Assembly (NCBI RefSeq): GCF_000374025.1
Contig: NZ_KB893192.1
Span: forward strand, 1 to 64,000
Reading direction: 5' to 3'
DNA from: Spirosoma panaciterrae DSM 21099
Lineage (GTDB): Bacteria; Bacteroidota; Bacteroidia; Cytophagales; Spirosomataceae
Length of the DNA: 64,000 nucleotides
The translations under genes were made by a program, and so were the position numbers. A model generated the notes under the pieces. The model saw only the letters and a list, made by a program, of their open reading frames with translations, did no database searches and had not been told where the DNA came from. Shown piece by piece: positions 16,831 through 25,171 of this stretch. Each line of letters opens with the position of its first letter. The stretch's first letter is position 1.

Positions 16831-17691
16831 TTACAAATTCCGAATGTATTTCTGCCCACCCAGATAGCGCATCTGGCGGGCAATCTGACGGGTTCGTCGC
16901 TGAACGTAGCTGGACGGATGAGCAATCGAAAACTTACGTGGATTAGGCAATACGGCGGCTATCCGGGCGGCTTCGTCGCGCGATAAAGAAGCCGCCGAAT
17001 GTCCGTAAAAGCGTTCTGAGGCCGCTTCCACACCAAACGTCATCGGTCCGGTTTCGGCCACATTCAGATACACTTCCAGAATCCGCTTCTTCCCCCAGAT
17101 CAACTCGATCAACACGGTGAAATAGACTTCCAGCCCTTTTCGGATATAGCTGCGGCCGTTCCAGAGAAACACGTTTTTAGCTACCTGCTGCGAAATGGTA
17201 CTGGCACCCCGTGGGCGTTTACGAGTCTTATTCTCTTTGATGGCATCCTGAATTTCATCGAAATCAAACCCCCAGTGCGTCGGGAATGCCTGGTCTTCCG
17301 ACGACACAACCGCCAGTGCAGCCTCCTTGCTGATTTCGTCGTAAGAACGCCATTTTTTGTAGATATGACTACTATGCGTGGTACTATCGCCCTCCATCCA
17401 GCGGGACACCATCAGGGGGGTCACCATCACCGGGATATATTTCAACGCAATCACATAGCCTAGTGAACCGAAGAAAATCCAGAGAAACGCTTTCAGGCAA
17501 AACCAGTATACACGTTCGAGAATGGGGCGCTCACGGATAAACTGACGAGTTTGTCCCCACCGGGACGAATCCTGCTGATTCGATCGTCGGGAACGACGAA
17601 TTTCCGGTTGTGGACTAGATTGATTGATTTTAGGGCGTGGTGGTCGAGGGCCACTATCGCGGAATCTATTGACAGGTTGCTGAGGATTCAT
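16831..17691 (-). CDS. mtgA: Monofunctional peptidoglycan glycosyltransferase
   Basis: A 286-residue GT51 enzyme that polymerises lipid II into glycan strands at the inner membrane. After a basic, Pro-rich cytoplasmic tail (residues 1-60) comes one membrane anchor (AFLWIFFGSLGYVIALKYI). The GT51 motifs follow in order: VVSSEDQAFPTHWGFD with the catalytic Glu, RPRGASTISQQVAKNVFLW, KKRILEVYLNVAETG and GVEAASERFYGHSAASL. There is no transpeptidase domain, which distinguishes it from class A PBPs. It is convergent with galM and apparently monocistronic. Confidence 0.93.
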   Translation of the reverse strand: MNPQQPVNRFRDSGPRPPRPKINQSSPQPEIRRSRRSNQQDSSRWGQTRQFIRERPILERVYWFCLKAFLWIFFGSLGYVIALKYIPVMVTPLMVSRWMEGDSTTHSSHIYKKWRSYDEISKEAALAVVSSEDQAFPTHWGFDFDEIQDAIKENKTRKRPRGASTISQQVAKNVFLWNGRSYIRKGLEVYFTVLIELIWGKKRILEVYLNVAETGPMTFGVEAASERFYGHSAASLSRDEAARIAAVLPNPRKFSIAHPSSYVQRRTRQIARQMRYLGGQKYIRNL

Positions 17692-17750
17692 AGGTGTAGG
17701 CGCATTCCGCGAAAATAATAGTAAGGCTGGTGGAAACCTGTTCTTTTAGC

Positions 17751-17781
17751 GAATAAAACCAAAATCCCCGAAAAAGCGGGG
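17751..17781 (-). terminator. Terminator after hemW
   Basis: On the minus strand CCCCG-CTTTTT-CGGGG (arms 17777-17781 and 17766-17770) is followed by ATTTTGGTTTT, a T-rich tail, 25 bases after the hemW stop. Confidence 0.65.
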
Positions 17782-17806
17782 CCCTACGGCACAACACACT
17801 CCCCTC

Positions 17807-18943
17807 CTACTCCACAAATAAAGTTGCAGCAACCCGGTCGGCAAACAGCTTGCCCGCCTTGGTCAGACGCAGCCAGTCGCCCTCGCAGACAAGCCAGCCT
17901 GATGCAAACATGGCCGACAGGTCTTCCGCCTGTTGGTGTGTAAAATCCATTCCCAGCAATTTGTTCAATTCAGTTAGTGAGCAGCCCCACTGAGTCCGTA
18001 ATCCGGTTAGCAGATAGTCATTCACCTGATCGGCAACGGTTAATTCTTCGCGTTCAGCGGGTACTTCGCCCTGTTGAATGACAGCGATATAACGTGCATT
18101 GTTGGCAATATTGTATTGCCGCGAAAAACCATTGTAGGAATGAGCACTGGGGCCTACACCCAGATAGGGTTTGCGTTGCCAATAGGCCGTATTATGCCGG
18201 GCATACTGCACCACTCCCTTCTGATCGGCACGGGCGAAATTTGAGATTTCATAGTGCTCGTAACCGCTCTGAATCAAAGCCTGGGTCAGTTCCTCAAACT
18301 GATCGGCGGCCAGGGCTTCATCGGCTGGGGGTAGCTTCCCTTTTTGTTGCCATCGTCCGAAAGCGGTGTCGGGCTCAATGGTCAGCGCATACGCCGAAAG
18401 ATGGGGTACGGTCAGGGCCAGCATTTTTTCCAGATCCTGTTGCCAGCAGGCACTATCACGATTTGGAATCCCATAAATCAGATCGACGCTCAGGTTCTCA
18501 AATCCTGCTTCTCGGGCCAGGCCAACACAATTTTCGGCTTCTGTAGCAGAGTGGGCGCGGTTCATCCAGCGAAGTGTTGGCTCGTCAAATGTCTGAATAC
18601 CAATACTCAACCGATTGACATACCGACGCAGCATCGTCAGTTTTTCCCGGCTCAGATCGTCCGGGTTAGCCTCCAGCGTTATTTCCGCATGGGGTACCAG
18701 ATCAAACTGGTTGCGGATTGTCTCAAAAATCTGCGCCAGTTCATTTTCCGTCAGAATCGAGGGCGTTCCGCCACCCAGATAAACCGTTTCCAAGGCTGTG
18801 GCAGACAGGTACGCTTTCTGAAGACGAATTTCAGTACAAATGGCCTCGACTAAAGCCGGTTTCAGGCGCATACTCGTACTAAAATGAAAGTCGCAATAGT
18901 GGCAAGCCTGCTTACAAAACGGTATGTGCAAATAAAGGTGCAT
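17807..18943 (-). CDS. hemW: Radical SAM family heme chaperone HemW
   Basis: A 378-residue radical SAM protein. The N-terminus LYLHIPFCKQACHYCDF carries the CxxxCxxC cluster motif preceded by HIPFC, which is typical of HemW and HemN. GGGTPSIL (SAM-binding GGE-like region) and the C-terminal HemN domain (YEHYEISNFAR, GVGPSAHSYNG) are present. HemW binds heme and hands it to membrane targets; it was long annotated as oxygen-independent coproporphyrinogen III oxidase. The missing N-terminal extension separates it from true HemN. It follows the GNAT gene on the same strand by 86 bases. Confidence 0.9.
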   Translation of the reverse strand: MHLYLHIPFCKQACHYCDFHFSTSMRLKPALVEAICTEIRLQKAYLSATALETVYLGGGTPSILTENELAQIFETIRNQFDLVPHAEITLEANPDDLSREKLTMLRRYVNRLSIGIQTFDEPTLRWMNRAHSATEAENCVGLAREAGFENLSVDLIYGIPNRDSACWQQDLEKMLALTVPHLSAYALTIEPDTAFGRWQQKGKLPPADEALAADQFEELTQALIQSGYEHYEISNFARADQKGVVQYARHNTAYWQRKPYLGVGPSAHSYNGFSRQYNIANNARYIAVIQQGEVPAEREELTVADQVNDYLLTGLRTQWGCSLTELNKLLGMDFTHQQAEDLSAMFASGWLVCEGDWLRLTKAGKLFADRVAATLFVE

Positions 18944-19029
18944 CTCTGCCTAGAGACAAGAAAACGGAACGTTGGGTTCAAAAGAGAGAAAGGATAAGGA
19001 CGATCAGCAAACGACAATCCTGTACTGGC

Positions 19030-19482
19030 TTATACTTTTTTCTCCAGCACAATGGCCAGTCCACGCTTTCCCTGCGTAACCCCAATGATATCAAACCCAA
19101 AGCGAATGTTCAGACTAAGCATGGAACGCCACTGATTGTAGGTCTGCGTCCGAACGGTATGATACTTCTGTGTCCGGCACCAGTCGTGTTGTCGGCGCAT
19201 CAGTTCCGACGCAATTCCATGCCCTCTAAAGTCGGGATGGACTCCACCAAGCCAGCTATAATAATGGCCCTTCTTCCGTTCATACCCTAATTTGCAGCCA
19301 ACCACCCGACCGTCGACCAGGGCCAATTGCATTTGCAGGCCCGTACGGGATTGCTGATACGTTAGTTCGGCGATTAATTTGGAGCGGGATCGATTGAAAA
19401 AAACAACGGTAAGCAGATCGACCAGGGATGAGAGAACCGGCTCCTGGGGTAGCTCAGAAACGGATGTGTACTGTATTTCCAT
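19030..19482 (-). CDS. GNAT-family N-acetyltransferase
   Basis: A 150-residue GNAT domain covering the whole protein. Visible marks are the strand pair AELTYQQSRTGLQMQLALVD and GGVHPDFRGHGIASELMRRQ, the second being the acetyl-CoA pyrophosphate-binding motif A (R/QxxGxG/A, here RGHGIA). The substrate is unknown. The start ATG at 19482 has no better alternative. It is 45 bases downstream of the small Cys-rich gene on the same strand and could be cotranscribed with it. Confidence 0.85.
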   Translation of the reverse strand: MEIQYTSVSELPQEPVLSSLVDLLTVVFFNRSRSKLIAELTYQQSRTGLQMQLALVDGRVVGCKLGYERKKGHYYSWLGGVHPDFRGHGIASELMRRQHDWCRTQKYHTVRTQTYNQWRSMLSLNIRFGFDIIGVTQGKRGLAIVLEKKV

Positions 19483-19527
19483 CCGGCGAAGATGCAGAAA
19501 AGGGTTCGCTGAGCAAAACCCGTCGGA

Positions 19528-19683
19528 TCAATCCGGGCACTTTTTACAGCGCTTTCCTTTCTTGTACTTCTTGCAGCACTTTTTCAGGATGCATTCATTC
19601 CCCAGGAAAGGATTGGTCTGAATCAATGTTTTGGTATCGTTCAACACAACGGTATAGTCAGCGGCCAGCAAATCAGTACTCAT
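19528..19683 (-). CDS. Small Cys/Lys-rich protein (51 residues)
   Basis: A 51-residue protein. The N-terminal half is ordinary (MSTDLLAADYTVVLNDTKT); the C-terminal half has five Cys among many Lys: FLGNECILKKCCKKYKKGK then RCKKCPD and stop. No signal peptide is present, so it is probably cytoplasmic; a metal-binding or nucleic-acid-binding role would fit but is not shown. It has a near-perfect Bacteroidetes promoter 23 bases upstream, which strongly supports it as a real gene. I believe similar short C-terminal Cys/Lys tails occur in other Cytophagales. Confidence 0.7.
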   Translation of the reverse strand: MSTDLLAADYTVVLNDTKTLIQTNPFLGNECILKKCCKKYKKGKRCKKCPD

Positions 19684-19705
19684 GAAGCTTTGTTGTTTTC
19701 TGACA

Positions 19706-19735
19706 CAAAGGTAAGCTTGTTTAGATTTATTACAA
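19706..19735 (-). promoter_or_regulatory. Sigma-A promoter (TTG-N19-TAnnTTTG) of the small Cys-rich gene
   Basis: On the minus strand TTG (19735-19733) is followed after exactly 19 bases by TACCTTTG (19713-19706), the full Bacteroidetes consensus. The ATG at 19683 begins 22 bases further. Confidence 0.75.
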
Positions 19736-19764
19736 ATTAAAATAATTGATACTTCTTAAACGTA

Positions 19765-19796
19765 ACAGGCCGGAAGCGTCAACGCTTCCGGCCTGT
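19765..19796 (-). terminator. Terminator after phzF-like gene
   Basis: A perfect 14-base stem ACAGGCCGGAAGCG / CGCTTCCGGCCTGT with a TCAA loop lies 40 bases beyond the stop of the gene at 19836. The tail on the minus strand is only moderately T-rich. Confidence 0.75.
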
Positions 19797-19835
19797 ATAT
19801 CCGTACCAACTATTCTTACTGAACAATCGGTTGGT

Positions 19836-20651
19836 TCAATGATGAATCTCGCCGGTCATGTATAACTGTACCTGTCCTGAAATATCGACACGAGCGGGGT
19901 TGGTTCCATCATCATTCAATTTACACCGAATAAAGCCTCCCCGTTTTGACAGTTGGCGGGCCGACAACTCCGTTTTTCCCAATCGTTCGGACCAATAAGG
20001 CATCAGCGTAGTATAGGCAGAGCCCGTTACGGGATCTTCGTCAATACCGGCCTGTGGGCCGAAAAACCGGGCAACAAAATCAATGCCTGAATCCGCCTTG
20101 GCGGGTGCGGTCACAATAACGCCCCGCGCCGGAACGGTATTCATTTCCCGAAAATCAGGCTCCAGGCCCTCAATCTGCTCCTGCGTTTTGTAGACCAGCA
20201 TATAATCGGTTTTACCCTTATAAATTTCCAGGGGTCTTTCCTTTACACTACTGATTAACGCCGGTGGTTGTAAGTTGGCTTTGTTGACCACATCGGCCGG
20301 AAAATCGAGTGTCAGCCAGCCATCGTCACTACGGCACACTTTCAGCATACCCGAGCGGGAGGTAAAAAACACCTGATCGCCCAGGCCCGTATCTTCCAGA
20401 AAGAACAACACATACCCCGTAGCGAGGGTAGCATGCCCGCATAGATCGACTTCGATGGTAGGCGTAAACCAACGGATATGATAGGTGTCTTTCTGGTCGG
20501 TTTTTACATAGAATGCCGTTTCGGCCAGATTATTTTCAGTTGCGATTTGCTGTAGCCGTTCATCAGGAAGCCAATCGGTCAACGGTATAACAGCCGCCGG
20601 ATTACCGGCAAACAATTGATCGGTAAACGCGTCAAGTTGGTAAATACGCAT
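19836..20651 (-). CDS. PhzF-family isomerase/epimerase-like protein
   Basis: A 271-residue protein of the PhzF fold (two diaminopimelate-epimerase-like halves). Typical marks are YQLDAFTDQLFAGNPAAVIP, the active-site Glu in NNLAETAFYV, the CGHATLATGYV loop, and DEDPVTGSAYTTL in the second half. Family members catalyse isomerisations in phenazine biosynthesis or unknown reactions; nothing here suggests phenazine genes. It is followed by a strong hairpin and preceded by the HAD gene with 34 bases between, so the two may be cotranscribed. Confidence 0.9.
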   Translation of the reverse strand: MRIYQLDAFTDQLFAGNPAAVIPLTDWLPDERLQQIATENNLAETAFYVKTDQKDTYHIRWFTPTIEVDLCGHATLATGYVLFFLEDTGLGDQVFFTSRSGMLKVCRSDDGWLTLDFPADVVNKANLQPPALISSVKERPLEIYKGKTDYMLVYKTQEQIEGLEPDFREMNTVPARGVIVTAPAKADSGIDFVARFFGPQAGIDEDPVTGSAYTTLMPYWSERLGKTELSARQLSKRGGFIRCKLNDDGTNPARVDISGQVQLYMTGEIHH

Positions 20652-20685
20652 GAGGGTTTAGGATGTGCCAGGCACTATTAACACG

Positions 20686-21375
20686 TTAGGAATAGTTTTC
20701 TGTGGTTTGTAGGGTATCGAATAACGTCGCCGAAAATTCGGTCAAGGAAGGGAGAATTACATCAGCTATAGAAAATTTTGGGTCATTCAATTCAAAGGCA
20801 CCGGGTACAGCCACTGTTCGCATCCCCGCACTATGCGCCGACTTCAATCCGTTTCCGGAGTCTTCAAAAGCCAGGCAATCGGCAGGTAGTAGCCCAAGTT
20901 TACGAGCCGTTCCTAAATATACATCGGGTGCCGGTTTATTGCGCGCTTCCAGCGTTGCCGAATGCCAGAGTACGAGTGATTGCCGGATACCAAGTCGATC
21001 CACCACTACTTCAATCAGACTCATGGGCGATGCCGAAGCAATGGCGGTTGGAATACCCTGCCGGGCGAAAAAATTCAGCGTTTCAATAGCCCCTGGCATT
21101 GGTTCGGCCCTGTGCGCAATTCGCTCATGCACTCCTTCGGTAATGGCGTCGGCCAGTTCCTGAAACCCTCGCCCTGGTACTGCCGGATCTGCCCACGGAC
21201 GACGGGCAAACCAGTAATGTACGACATCCAGAATGGGTAATCCAGTAGTTTGTTTGCACTCTTCATCGGTTAGGTATAATCCAACTGTGGCAAATACCTC
21301 GCGCTCCATAGCCCGCCAGTGGGGTTCCGAATCCACCAGAAGGCCATCCATATCAAATATTGCTGCCTGTATCAA
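20686..21375 (-). CDS. hxpB: HAD-family sugar-phosphate phosphatase (HxpB/YniC-like)
   Basis: A 229-residue HAD hydrolase. Motif I is AIFDMDGLLVDSEPHW, motif II the Ser of AIASASPMSL, motif III the Lys of NKPAPDVYLG and motif IV FEDSGNGLKSA. The cap helices VVHYWFARRPW match Escherichia coli YniC/HxpB, a hexitol and 2-deoxyglucose-6-phosphate phosphatase. The frame is open to 21495, but the sequence before ILIQAAIFDMDG is repeat-derived. A TTG at 21375 (reading M-IQAAIFDMDG) is the only start giving the usual family length, so it is chosen; no ATG is available. Confidence 0.8.
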   Translation of the reverse strand: MIQAAIFDMDGLLVDSEPHWRAMEREVFATVGLYLTDEECKQTTGLPILDVVHYWFARRPWADPAVPGRGFQELADAITEGVHERIAHRAEPMPGAIETLNFFARQGIPTAIASASPMSLIEVVVDRLGIRQSLVLWHSATLEARNKPAPDVYLGTARKLGLLPADCLAFEDSGNGLKSAHSAGMRTVAVPGAFELNDPKFSIADVILPSLTEFSATLFDTLQTTENYS

Positions 21376-21399
21376 AATAGGTTGTAGGTCATTAAGTAA

Positions 21400-21537
21400 A
21401 TGGATAATGTAAAATGAACAATGTAGCCTGCTGAATACAGTGTAATTTAATTTTCTAGCATTTTTTTGTCGACAAAAGCTTTTATTACAGTGCACTGAGC
21501 ATCAAACAATCGTTCATTTTACATTTTTCATTATTCG
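21400..21537 (-). repeat. Word-repeat inverted repeat spacer between yciI-like and HAD genes
   Basis: On the minus strand this begins right after the YciI stop codon with repeated words of the type AATGAAAAATGTAAAATGAAC and ends with the mirror words just before the HAD coding region. A perfect 14-base stem joins AATGTAAAATGAAC (21406-21419) and GTTCATTTTACATT (21512-21525). Inside is a 14-base palindrome TTTTGTCGACAAAA (21464-21477). It shares its layout with the spacers at 45721, 57219 and 58193. Confidence 0.65.
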
Positions 21538-21538
21538 T

Positions 21539-21826
21539 TTATACACTTGCCTGCCGGAAGGGCTTTACATCAATAGTTTCCCAAACGCCCTGCACAATAT
21601 ACGGGTCATTTTGCAAGTAATCATCCAATCTCTCCTGCGATTCGAGATTAAGCAGTAACATAGACCCAATCATTTTACCATCGGGGTCCAGCAGGGCACC
21701 GCCTAAAATAAACTCCCCTCTTTCTTTCAACTGACGGACATACTCAAAATGAGCCGGACGGGCCGCCATCCGCCGATCCAGCGCGGCCGAATCGGTGTGG
21801 TCGTATGCGTGTACAACGTAATGCAT
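21539..21826 (-). CDS. YciI-like protein
   Basis: A 95-residue ferredoxin-fold (dimeric alpha/beta-barrel) protein of the YciI/YCII family. It has the conserved His of HAYDHTDSAALDRRMAARPA with R..H, FILGGALLDPDG with the active-site-like Asp, and LDDYLQNDPYIVQGVWETID. The biochemical role is not established for most members; related proteins can detoxify small metabolites. It is followed on the same strand by the HAD gene across the inverted-repeat spacer and preceded by the HEPN gene. Confidence 0.88.
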   Translation of the reverse strand: MHYVVHAYDHTDSAALDRRMAARPAHFEYVRQLKERGEFILGGALLDPDGKMIGSMLLLNLESQERLDDYLQNDPYIVQGVWETIDVKPFRQASV

Positions 21827-21861
21827 AAGCGTTTTAACTTTATTTTCCAGCTACTATGTGC

Positions 21862-22251
21862 TTAAACTATAGGGTTTTGTTCAAAATAAGTAATCGTCAG
21901 TTCGTAGAATGTTCGGGCATCGTCTAACAAAAGCTTTGCTTCTTCGTCGCTTAGAAAAGCTTCCATATCATAGTCTGCTGACTGACGGGCCGCGAAATTA
22001 TTACCAACAATTTTGCTGGCTTGCACATTGAATCGACCCGTTTTTATAAATAGTTCGCTGAATTTTGCCCGGGCTGCCTGATGTTTTTTTGTATAGACTC
22101 CTTGTGACGCCAGCAAAGCACCAACGCAATAAAAGATTGCATAATAGGCCCTATTAGCAACAGCTAGTATACGCCCACCATGGTATAAATAATCAGCATC
22201 GTCCAGAGCAAACTGGGCATGTTCAAGAAAACGCTCCACTTGTTCTTTCAT
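21862..22251 (-). CDS. HEPN-domain protein (probable toxin of HEPN/MNT pair)
   Basis: A 129-residue helical HEPN protein of the UPF0332 type, with FLEHAQFALDDADYLYHGGR and ANRAYYAIFYCVGALLASQG, then YTKKHQAARAKFSELF. HEPN proteins of two-gene HEPN/MNT modules are usually RNases or RNA-binding toxins. The RxxxxxH-like catalytic motif is not unambiguous here, so activity is uncertain. Its ATG (22251-22249) overlaps the MNT stop by the four bases ATGA, which indicates translational coupling. Confidence 0.85.
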   Translation of the reverse strand: MKEQVERFLEHAQFALDDADYLYHGGRILAVANRAYYAIFYCVGALLASQGVYTKKHQAARAKFSELFIKTGRFNVQASKIVGNNFAARQSADYDMEAFLSDEEAKLLLDDARTFYELTITYFEQNPIV

Positions 22252-22637
22252 ACAATTATTCCTTCCTTGCGAGCTTCCTGATAAACCCCGGCATAAGATT
22301 TAGTATATTTTTGATACGAGACGGGTAAAGGCGAAATAGCGATATTATAACGTAACAAAAGATCGGTTTCAATATCGATTAGACTCCGAATCTCAGCATA
22401 AGTATTTACGTTTTCGTCATTCAGCAGCACCATTAGGTCAATATCCGATTCGTCGTCGTAGTCGCCCCTGGCATAGGAGCCATACAGCACCACATCGTGC
22501 AGACGATCGCCGTAAAGCGTCTGCAGGGCGGTTTTAAACTCCCTCACAATGGGTTCTATGGCCGGATTAATGCGCGTTTTCACGCCGAAAAGTAAGCGAT
22601 TCGCCCTTTTCTTCCTAATTTCAGGCTTTCCCTTCAT
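22248..22637 (-). CDS. MNT-type nucleotidyltransferase (probable antitoxin of HEPN/MNT pair)
   Basis: A minimal nucleotidyltransferase of up to 129 residues. The active-site motif VVLYGSYARGDYDDESDIDL contains GS and the DxD metal-binding acids. In characterised HEPN/MNT systems this protein AMPylates the HEPN toxin on a Tyr and so inactivates it. The ATG at 22637 is given; a GTG at 22583 would remove a basic leader (KGKPEIRKKRANRLL) and is possible, since that part overlaps the promoter zone of the divergent peptidase gene. It overlaps HEPN by 4 bases. Confidence 0.82.
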   Translation of the reverse strand: MKGKPEIRKKRANRLLFGVKTRINPAIEPIVREFKTALQTLYGDRLHDVVLYGSYARGDYDDESDIDLMVLLNDENVNTYAEIRSLIDIETDLLLRYNIAISPLPVSYQKYTKSYAGVYQEARKEGIIV

Positions 22638-22656
22638 CTGCTTACTCTATTTTTTC

Positions 22657-25104
22657 ATGAAACACCTCTTTTACTGGCCACTCACACTTTTTACGGCATC
22701 GGCGCTTGCCCAATCAGCGCCCAAAACATCGGGAACACCGGAGCTTCCGCAACTCACCATCGAAACCATCATGCAGGACCCTAAAAACTGGGTCGGCACA
22801 GCCCCATCGAATCCATTCTGGTCCGAAGACTCCCAAACGCTCTATTTTAACTGGAACCCCGAAAAGGCCAAAAGCGATTCGCTCTATAAGGTAACCTTCT
22901 CGCCAACTGCAAAAGGCAAAGCACTTACGGCATCAAAACCTGTAAAAGTCAGCCCGGCCGAGCGTCGGGCGTTACCAACTCCCCCCGTAGCCGCCTACAA
23001 CCGGGCGTACACACAACGACTGTTCGACAAGCAGGGCGATCTGTATCTACTCGATGTCAAAACGGGGGGAATCCGGCAACTGACGAATACCGTTGAGGTA
23101 GAAAATGACCCGAATTTTTCGGGAGACGAACAACGGGTCATATTCCGCCGTAGCAATAATTTATTCAGTATCGACCTGAAAACCGGGCAACTGGAGCAGC
23201 TTACCGATTTCCGCCCCGGCTCCAAAAAGCCCGACCCTAAACCCACCGATGAGGAGAAATTTCTGAAACAGGATGCCCTAAGACTTTCGACGGTTTTGAC
23301 CGAACGGAAGGAGAAAAAGGAAGAAGGCGAACGCATCAGCAAAGCCGACCGCCCCAAACGCCCGAAAGAAATTTACCTGGACGAGCGGCAGTTACAAAGT
23401 CCACAACTCAGCCCCGATGGTCGGTTCATTACGTATCGGCTTTCCAAAAGTGCGTCGAATGCTAAAACCGCTCAGGTTCCCAATTACGTAACCGAATCGG
23501 GTTATACCGAAGAAATTGCCGCCCGTACCAAAGTAGGGGCTCCGGCCGCTGTACAGGAGTTTTTTGTCTATGATCGGGTCAAAGACACCGTACGGACCGT
23601 CAGCCTGAAAGCGATTCCGGGTATTTATGACCAACCCGCTTATCTGAAATCGACAGCCAAAACTAAAGCGGATACGACCAAAAAAATGCGTCCAGTCACC
23701 ATGACCGCGGTTCTTTGGTCGGACGATGGTAAACTGGCCGTGGTAACCGCCCGGTCGTTCGACAACAAGGACCGCTGGATCATGCGGCTCGACTTGAACG
23801 CAAGCCCGGCCGAAACCTTAAAACTAACGGTTCTTGACCGACAACATGACGATGCCTGGATTGGCGGACCGGGTATTCAGGGATTTGGACCATCGGCGGG
23901 TAACATGAATTTTCTGGCCGATAATCAAACGATCTGGTTTCAGTCGGAAGCAGATGGCTATTCGCACATCTATACAGTTAATGTGTTGACGGGCGAGAAA
24001 AAACAACTGACATCGGGCAAGTTTGAAGTTCAGCAGGTGCAGTTGTCGAAAGATAAAAAATTCTTTTTCCTGCAAACTAATGAGGTTCATCCTGGCGAAC
24101 AGCACTACTACCGGATGGCGGTTACGGGTGGGGAACGGGTTCGGCTCACAACAATGCCTGGAGCCAATGATGTAACCCTCGCCCCCAACGAAACCCGGAT
24201 GGCGATTCGCTACTCGTCGAGCAACCAGCCCTGGGAGCTTTACGTCACCGACCTCAAAGCCGATGCGAAAAAGGGAGACCTCGGGAAAGATGCGCTTAAA
24301 CTCACCGACTCTCCTACAGCTGATTTCAAAAAATACCCCTGGCGCGAACCGGCTATGGTAACCATCCCCGCCCGCGATGGACAGACGATTTATGCCCGAC
24401 TCTATAAACCAGCTAAAGCAAGTGGAAAAGCCGTCGTATTCGTTCATGGAGCGGGTTATTTACAGAATGCCCACAAATGGTGGAGCCAGTATTTCCGCGA
24501 ATACATGTTCCATAACCTCCTCACCGACAAGGGCTATACTGTACTGGACATCGACTATCGGGCCAGTGCTGGCTACGGCCGCGACTGGCGAACGGGGATC
24601 TATCGGCACATGGGCGGTAAGGATTTAGACGACCATGTCGATGCGGCCAAATGGCTGGTGCAGACACAAGGTGTGGATGCGAACCGGATTGGGATTTACG
24701 GTGGTTCCTATGGTGGGTTTATCACCCTGATGGCGATGTTTACGACCCCTGATGTATTCAAAGCCGGAGCGGCACTTCGTCCTGTAACCGACTGGGCGGC
24801 CTATAATCACGGTTATACAGCTAATATCCTGAATGAGCCGCAGTTGGATTCGCTCTCGTACCGTTTATCGTCGCCGATCAACTTTGCCGAAGGGCTAAAA
24901 AATTATCTGCTCATCTGCCACGGTATGGTCGATGTGAACGTTCATTTTCAGGATACTGTCCGGCTCATTCAGCGGCTGATCGAACTGCGAAAAGAGAATT
25001 GGGAAGTTGCCGCCTACCCCGTCGAGGATCACGGTTTTGTGGAGCCGACCAGTTGGATGGATGAGTACAAGCGCATTCTGAAGTTATTTGAGGAACGATT
25101 ATAG
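22657..25104 (+). CDS. S9-family prolyl oligopeptidase/dipeptidyl peptidase-like enzyme
   Basis: An 815-residue exported serine peptidase. The signal peptide is residues 1-18 (FYWPLTLFTASALAQS). A beta-propeller region with WD-like blades (VENDPNFSGDEQRVIFRR, LSPDGRFITYR) spans about 60-550, and the alpha/beta-hydrolase domain is at the end. The nucleophile Ser is in IGIYGGSYGGFITL, the Asp in CHGMVDVNVHFQDT and the His in PVEDHGFVEPTSW. It would remove dipeptides or oligopeptides in the periplasm. The ATG at 22657 is chosen for the signal peptide; the open frame to 22549 overlaps the divergent MNT gene. Confidence 0.92.
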   Translation: MKHLFYWPLTLFTASALAQSAPKTSGTPELPQLTIETIMQDPKNWVGTAPSNPFWSEDSQTLYFNWNPEKAKSDSLYKVTFSPTAKGKALTASKPVKVSPAERRALPTPPVAAYNRAYTQRLFDKQGDLYLLDVKTGGIRQLTNTVEVENDPNFSGDEQRVIFRRSNNLFSIDLKTGQLEQLTDFRPGSKKPDPKPTDEEKFLKQDALRLSTVLTERKEKKEEGERISKADRPKRPKEIYLDERQLQSPQLSPDGRFITYRLSKSASNAKTAQVPNYVTESGYTEEIAARTKVGAPAAVQEFFVYDRVKDTVRTVSLKAIPGIYDQPAYLKSTAKTKADTTKKMRPVTMTAVLWSDDGKLAVVTARSFDNKDRWIMRLDLNASPAETLKLTVLDRQHDDAWIGGPGIQGFGPSAGNMNFLADNQTIWFQSEADGYSHIYTVNVLTGEKKQLTSGKFEVQQVQLSKDKKFFFLQTNEVHPGEQHYYRMAVTGGERVRLTTMPGANDVTLAPNETRMAIRYSSSNQPWELYVTDLKADAKKGDLGKDALKLTDSPTADFKKYPWREPAMVTIPARDGQTIYARLYKPAKASGKAVVFVHGAGYLQNAHKWWSQYFREYMFHNLLTDKGYTVLDIDYRASAGYGRDWRTGIYRHMGGKDLDDHVDAAKWLVQTQGVDANRIGIYGGSYGGFITLMAMFTTPDVFKAGAALRPVTDWAAYNHGYTANILNEPQLDSLSYRLSSPINFAEGLKNYLLICHGMVDVNVHFQDTVRLIQRLIELRKENWEVAAYPVEDHGFVEPTSWMDEYKRILKLFEERL

Positions 25105-25114
25105 GGTAGCTAAA

Positions 25115-25165
25115 ACGCTGAGAACACAGCGCTTTCCTATTCCTCTGTGTTCTCAGCGTTTTTTT
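25115..25165. terminator. Bidirectional terminator between S9 peptidase and serine hydrolase
   Basis: A perfect 15-base stem ACGCTGAGAACACAG (25115-25129) / CTGTGTTCTCAGCGT (25145-25159) is followed by seven T on the plus strand, with AAAA before it for the minus strand. It lies between two convergent genes. Confidence 0.9.
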
Positions 25166-25171
25166 GTATTC

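Noticed and set aside
22549..22656. Longer start for the S9 peptidase (36 extra residues)
   Set aside because: The extension runs into the divergent MNT gene and removes the signal peptide from the N-terminus.
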